DNA from: Echinostoma caproni
Taxonomy: Eukaryota > Platyhelminthes > Trematoda > Plagiorchiida > Echinostomatidae
Assembly: GCA_900618425.1 (NCBI GenBank)
Contig: UZAN01039503.1
Location: 50,099 to 114,098, forward strand
Direction: 5' to 3'
DNA length: 64,000 nucleotides
The notes below the pieces were generated by a model that did no database searches, was not told where the DNA came from, and saw only the letters and a program-made list of their open reading frames with translations. The position numbers and the translations under genes were made by a program. This document shows positions 59,879 through 64,000 of the stretch, piece by piece. Each line of letters starts with the position of its first letter. The stretch's first letter is position 1.

Positions 59879-62800
59879 TCACAGTATAGAGGTGCACAAT
59901 ATTCCTCCAACAGGAAATAACATAATCTTACCAATGGTACATTGTGTTGTATTGTGTAACTGTTGCAAGCAGCGAAGTTGAACAATACAACAGAGCTTTG
60001 GTTCAGAAATTGTCTCCAATAACACTTCAGAATTTTTAACAAATGTGTCCAACAAAGTTCTCCAACTGTGCTTTGTGGCAGAAGTTACACTGGAATAACC
60101 CTTTGTTGCACGCATTTCAATGCCAAATAGATTGTTTGTTTCACTATCCTGAACTCATTCGATGCAGATTTTAATTGAGAACCAGTGCTACAGTGAATCA
60201 ATAAATGAATCCTAATCACCATCCTGCTTGAAACGCATTTTAACTAAAGTCCATGATGAATCACAAACTTTAGTGTAAGCTGTTATTCATTACATCTAAT
60301 CTAATGTACTTTGTCTTTGTAGTTCTTTTACGTTTGACAGCACACAAATATATCCAAATCACACTAATCGGCTGTTCGTAGTCCTCTACTCTAAATTCAA
60401 GTGATTTGGGGTTCCAATACGTTTCCTGCTTCATATGATCATCTGTTCAACTCATTCAAACGCATCAATAATTAACGATGGGCAGCTGCTTGGATGCCGA
60501 GTGGATAAAAGTGCTATTTTGCTTTACTGATACACGGTTACTCTGCTGTCAGGCCGAGTTTTAAACTTTGCCTGAATTTTGAAGAAAGGTATTTGTATTT
60601 GCCGTACAAATTCAATTCATATAATTTTATTGTCAAAAGCGTTATAAAATATCATGTTCGAAAACCTCTGTAATAAAACGATTAAACTGTTTCTGAATAG
60701 TCCAATAGCTTGCGTTTGCCAATAACTGTTGTTTGCAAATACGCTTACTCAATCGCTGTAATATACTGTGATTATTCTTTTAAATATTGCATTCAAACAG
60801 TTGGTTCCTAGTTTCATAATCTTATTTCGGAATATCTTTGTCAAACAGCCACTTCATTCAGGCAGATTGGTGATATTTATTATTTCAGTAAATAATCGTG
60901 TCCTGTGTGGCAGTTCGATGGTGTCTGAGCAGTGTGACTGTGATAATGTAGAGCTTTCGTAGTTTGTAAAAATGGAACGTTTGATGTTAGCTGTTTTCGC
61001 ACAAGGTTCCCGGAACAGTCATACGAGTAACTAGATATTTTTTAATACAAATACACGCATACTCCCATGATAGTATTGAGAAAACGGGTCGGTGAGCAAA
61101 AAATTGTTTTCGGATACTCCTACGTATCATATATTGAAAACAATTCTCAGATAATGTTAGCCAGTGGCTCAATTTAAGGACATTAATCGGAGACAGAGAG
61201 TAGAGGATGTGTATATGTGCATGTGTGTGTATGCGTGTGTGTAAGAATGTTTAGCTTGTTAGCTCATGTGACCTTTTCCCACTTGAGTCAAGTGACAGGT
61301 CATACTCCTAATGATTGATTAAGGTTAACTACGAGCACCGTTGTTTTACAAGTTTTAGAAAAGAAGGATACGAATGGTCACCATTTATCTAATTTCATCT
61401 GTGGCAACACATATTGTATCCCAGTCACCACTAAATACCTCATTTTACGCTTGCAAGTGAAGGTATTTCAAGAGTCCACATGAAGAAATGACCCGAATCG
61501 AGAAATTGGATTGTATGTTATTGAGATAGCGATTGAGAAAACATATTTGATTATCTGGGTATGAATCTTCCAACTGGTGCATTTTGGCTACGACAAATGG
61601 TTCACTCATTCTTTGTTCATAGTGAGACCGAATCGAAGTCAAACACTACTACGCAACAAAACAAGTCTACATCACTCTTTTAAAGTACACATTGAGCTAT
61701 ACAAACTTTAATAAGTATAGATAATACTGACGTACGGTTTGAACAGACTCGTTGATTCGTTCGCTGGTTGCAGATACAATAAAATGAATGTTTTTACGAT
61801 GACCTGTGATGGGCAATTAATTTGTTCGCAAACCAAATTTGACTCCTTATATTCATATGTAAGACAGTTATTAAGCCCCTGAAAAGTAAATCCGAAGTGT
61901 TTAATGTAGTAATGCTGTGTTGGAATGATACAAAATGAAATCAACATTTCCCACTCAATTTGCATACAGTAAACCTTGTTCTACATCCAAAGACACTAGC
62001 TACCAGCAATATGGTATTGACTACTGAATGAGTTCGGGTAATTCCTTCAATAAATTTGTATCAAACANCAATTCTTGATTTTGTAAATGCTACCTAGTGA
62101 TTTGGGACATAAAACCATAACATGTGTTTAGCCAAGAAAGTGAACAAAACTGATGAATTAGGATAGTTTCTGCAGTAGAGTAATAAACGCTCCCAGCACT
62201 TTCTCACTTCGACTTTTACAATCGAGCTTTCTCTTTTTAACTTTAAAGATTGAAAATTGTACTGTTTTTGAATACCCATCATGTATGCATAAACAGCAAT
62301 TTATTCGTTGTTGAAAGTGTTGGATTAAAACTCTACGCAGATTTTCTCGGTTTTCTGTGTCGCTCATTAGAGATGCCTAACTGAGTTTTATTCTCCTACT
62401 TGATTCCCCAATATTAATCGTTGATGTAAATTCGGCCTCTGGTCACCTCAGTATTGAAACAACAGAGGAATTCATCATCCTCGAATAGTCAATANGCAAA
62501 TCTATATAATCCCGTTCGATTAACAAATCACAAACAAGTTGTGGTGTTTATAACAGTTCATCAAACGTCTAAAACGAAATCGTTATTTTCTGCTTTATCT
62601 TTTGATACTAAATACTATGTTTTTTCTTGCTTTCGCATAATAAAATCTAACTATATTGCAGTGCAGGGACTAGGTAAAATGCAGGATCTCACATAAGGAG
62701 TGTCTAATTGACTTCATACACCCCTAGTATTGTTGGACTAAGAAAACAACTAACTCCACTTTAACGTTACTGAAATATAATTTTGCGGAAGAATGCACGT

Positions 62801-63369
62801 CTGTCGTGGTGCTTTTGATTCAGCCATGTGTGACTTTTGGTTTGGACATCAAAAACATTCAAGACTTGAATTTAAACCTAGCAAAAGCCAGTTTAAAGTT
62901 AAACAATTCAGGGTATTTCTGGATCGAATAAAAGAAAAATTGTAAGCCATAGTTTGCTTTAGATAAGGCGGTAAACGATAGCCACCAACGTGTTCTTCGT
63001 AAAAACGAGATAGGTTTCATTATTTTTTTCGGCATTTTCAGGTTTTGTGTGTTCCGCTGTTGGCGTTTATACCTACAGATAATAAGTTCAATAAACGACC
63101 TTGAGTTGACTATTGGTGTGGGCCTAGTTAAACTCTAATACCCAGCAAAAGTGTTTCTTGTGAGAGCAAGAAAATGCATCATGATCACACGATGTGTTGA
63201 ATTCGTATCGATTGATTTTTCTCCCCCGTGTGTCACCATGTCCCAAACGTGTCCCTCTTTTAACCAAATGTGATCTGAATGTATGTAGCCAATTATTAAG
63301 ATTACCACAAACTAGTTTAATTCAACATATCCTGTGATTATGATGCTTCTTTTTGCTCTCATGAAAATG
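59879..63369. other. No gene recognised
   Basis: AT-rich, with the imperfect GT microsatellite. GATGCCGAGTGGATAA at about 60494 recalls a tRNA A-box arm, but no B box follows. Confidence 0.5.
61209..61242. repeat. Imperfect (GT)n microsatellite
   Basis: GTGTATATGTGCATGTGTGT and a further GTGTGTGT run, interrupted by AT and GC. Confidence 0.85.
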
Positions 63370-63690
63370 TTAAAAGGGAATAGCTGCTTGAAAATTTCTT
63401 CTGTGATGACTTGCGCAAAGGTGTATTTTTAGGGCATCATAGTATTCAGGGATAGAACATCTAGTGTATGCCGTCGCATATCTTTTACCGTCTCTTCCGA
63501 ATAAACCTTTCCAAGTGTTGTAACAACGTCCACACATCCTTGATTTGTTATAAAAAAGTCGTTCACTTACTGCTTGTTCGTACATCTGCGGTGTTTCGCC
63601 TGTTGTGAATTGCACCAGATGACTTGAACGTGCATCCCTACTACCAAACCAGTAATCGCTTTTTACCTCGTGATAATGAAACCAACCGCC
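63370..63690 (-). CDS. Coding-like terminal open frame, unrecognised, four cysteines
   Basis: From a TAG at 63693-63691 to a stop at 63370 the minus strand is open for 106 codons with a protein-like composition: HYHEVKSDYWFGSRDARSSH, a GETPQMYEQAV stretch, then SRMCGRCYNTWKGLFGRDGK, AYTRCSIPEYYD and IHLCASHHRR. Four cysteines (CxxC, then single Cys after about 22 and 15 residues) could bind zinc or form disulfides. There is no ATG before GETPQM, so this would be a 3' exon; CTTAGTAGTTTAG before 63690 is a poor acceptor. A GTAAGT at 63570-63565 could instead end an exon after YEQA. No family recognised and no AATAAA close by. Confidence 0.42.
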   Translation of the reverse strand, partial: GGWFHYHEVKSDYWFGSRDARSSHLVQFTTGETPQMYEQAVSERLFYNKSRMCGRCYNTWKGLFGRDGKRYATAYTRCSIPEYYDALKIHLCASHHRRNFQAAIPF

Positions 63691-63952
63691 CTAAACTACT
63701 AAGATCTCTGATTAAGTGCGTGGTGCATGCAGCGCTAGTGACCTCTGATCACTGAAATCCATTAACCTGACTAGAACAACCCTATGACCAAAATGATGAA
63801 CCCCAATGTCAATTGCGTCACGTATGATTGAAATACAAACGAGGTTTGTCGTTTACCAGGGCACTTTAGTTGTTCCAGTGTTAACTGTATGCGAGAGATG
63901 ATTTACTGCCCGATGCGTTATCAGTCCCACTGAGCACATTTTAAATAGAACA

Positions 63953-63962
63953 GGGGGGGGGG
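63953..63962. repeat. G10 homopolymer
   Basis: Ten G in a row near the right end of the window. Confidence 0.9.
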
Positions 63963-64000
63963 AACAAGCCCATCTCCAATGATTCGCAATCTTGCCGATC

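Noticed and set aside
1..64000. CRISPR arrays, rRNA genes, intact tRNA genes, prokaryotic operons
   Set aside because: None seen; tRNA-like boxes belong to SINE-type repeats and no regularly spaced repeat array is present.

Overview
This is a eukaryotic, AT-rich, repeat-rich genomic window, most likely from a flatworm and probably a digenean fluke. No bacterial or viral gene organisation is visible: there are no long genes, no operons and no Shine-Dalgarno spacing. The real coding parts are short exons with GT..AG boundaries, separated by long introns and intergenic DNA. The fluke assignment is an inference from four signs seen together: an innexin (invertebrate gap-junction) exon; a hammerhead-ribozyme repeat whose stem II is nearly the one known from schistosome SINE-like repeats; a Penelope-like element; and a CR1-like element with tRNA-type SINEs. 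The species cannot be named from the sequence.

Layout. 1-25 kb is almost empty: one weak tRNA-like SINE (9.2-9.36 kb), half of a short palindromic repeat (16.8 kb), one candidate exon (17.26-17.47 kb) and simple repeats. 25-29.4 kb holds a tRNA-derived SINE, a possible short zinc-finger-type exon, a second SINE-like unit, and the best gene: the first coding exon of an innexin on the minus strand. The innexin exon abuts a 447-N gap that is flanked by a perfect 35-bp repeat. 31.3-33.3 kb carries three phase-compatible minus-strand exons of an unrecognised multi-pass membrane protein. 39-46.3 kb is a transposon cluster: a Penelope-like RT fragment, two inverted decayed hammerhead repeats, and a decayed CR1/Jockey-like non-LTR retrotransposon with endonuclease and RT. 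The latter contains an uncollapsed 421-bp assembly duplication and ends in a (TTGAC)n tail. 46.3-64 kb is mostly non-coding, with a possible FAM86-type methyltransferase relic (50.3 kb), a second copy of the 25-kb SINE (54.8 kb), a possible small two-exon gene on the minus strand (57.1 and 53.7-53.9 kb), a 76-bp palindromic element, a locus with competing exon models on both strands (59.6-59.9 kb), and a coding-like cysteine-containing open frame at the right end (63.4-63.7 kb).

No set of genes here works as a visible pathway. The innexin and the membrane-protein exons are neighbours on one strand but there is no evidence that they interact. The most notable signals are the inverted hammerhead pair close to a Penelope relic, and the small exons that a simple ORF search misses but splice signals and reading-frame phase support. 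All protein calls were made by eye, without database searches.
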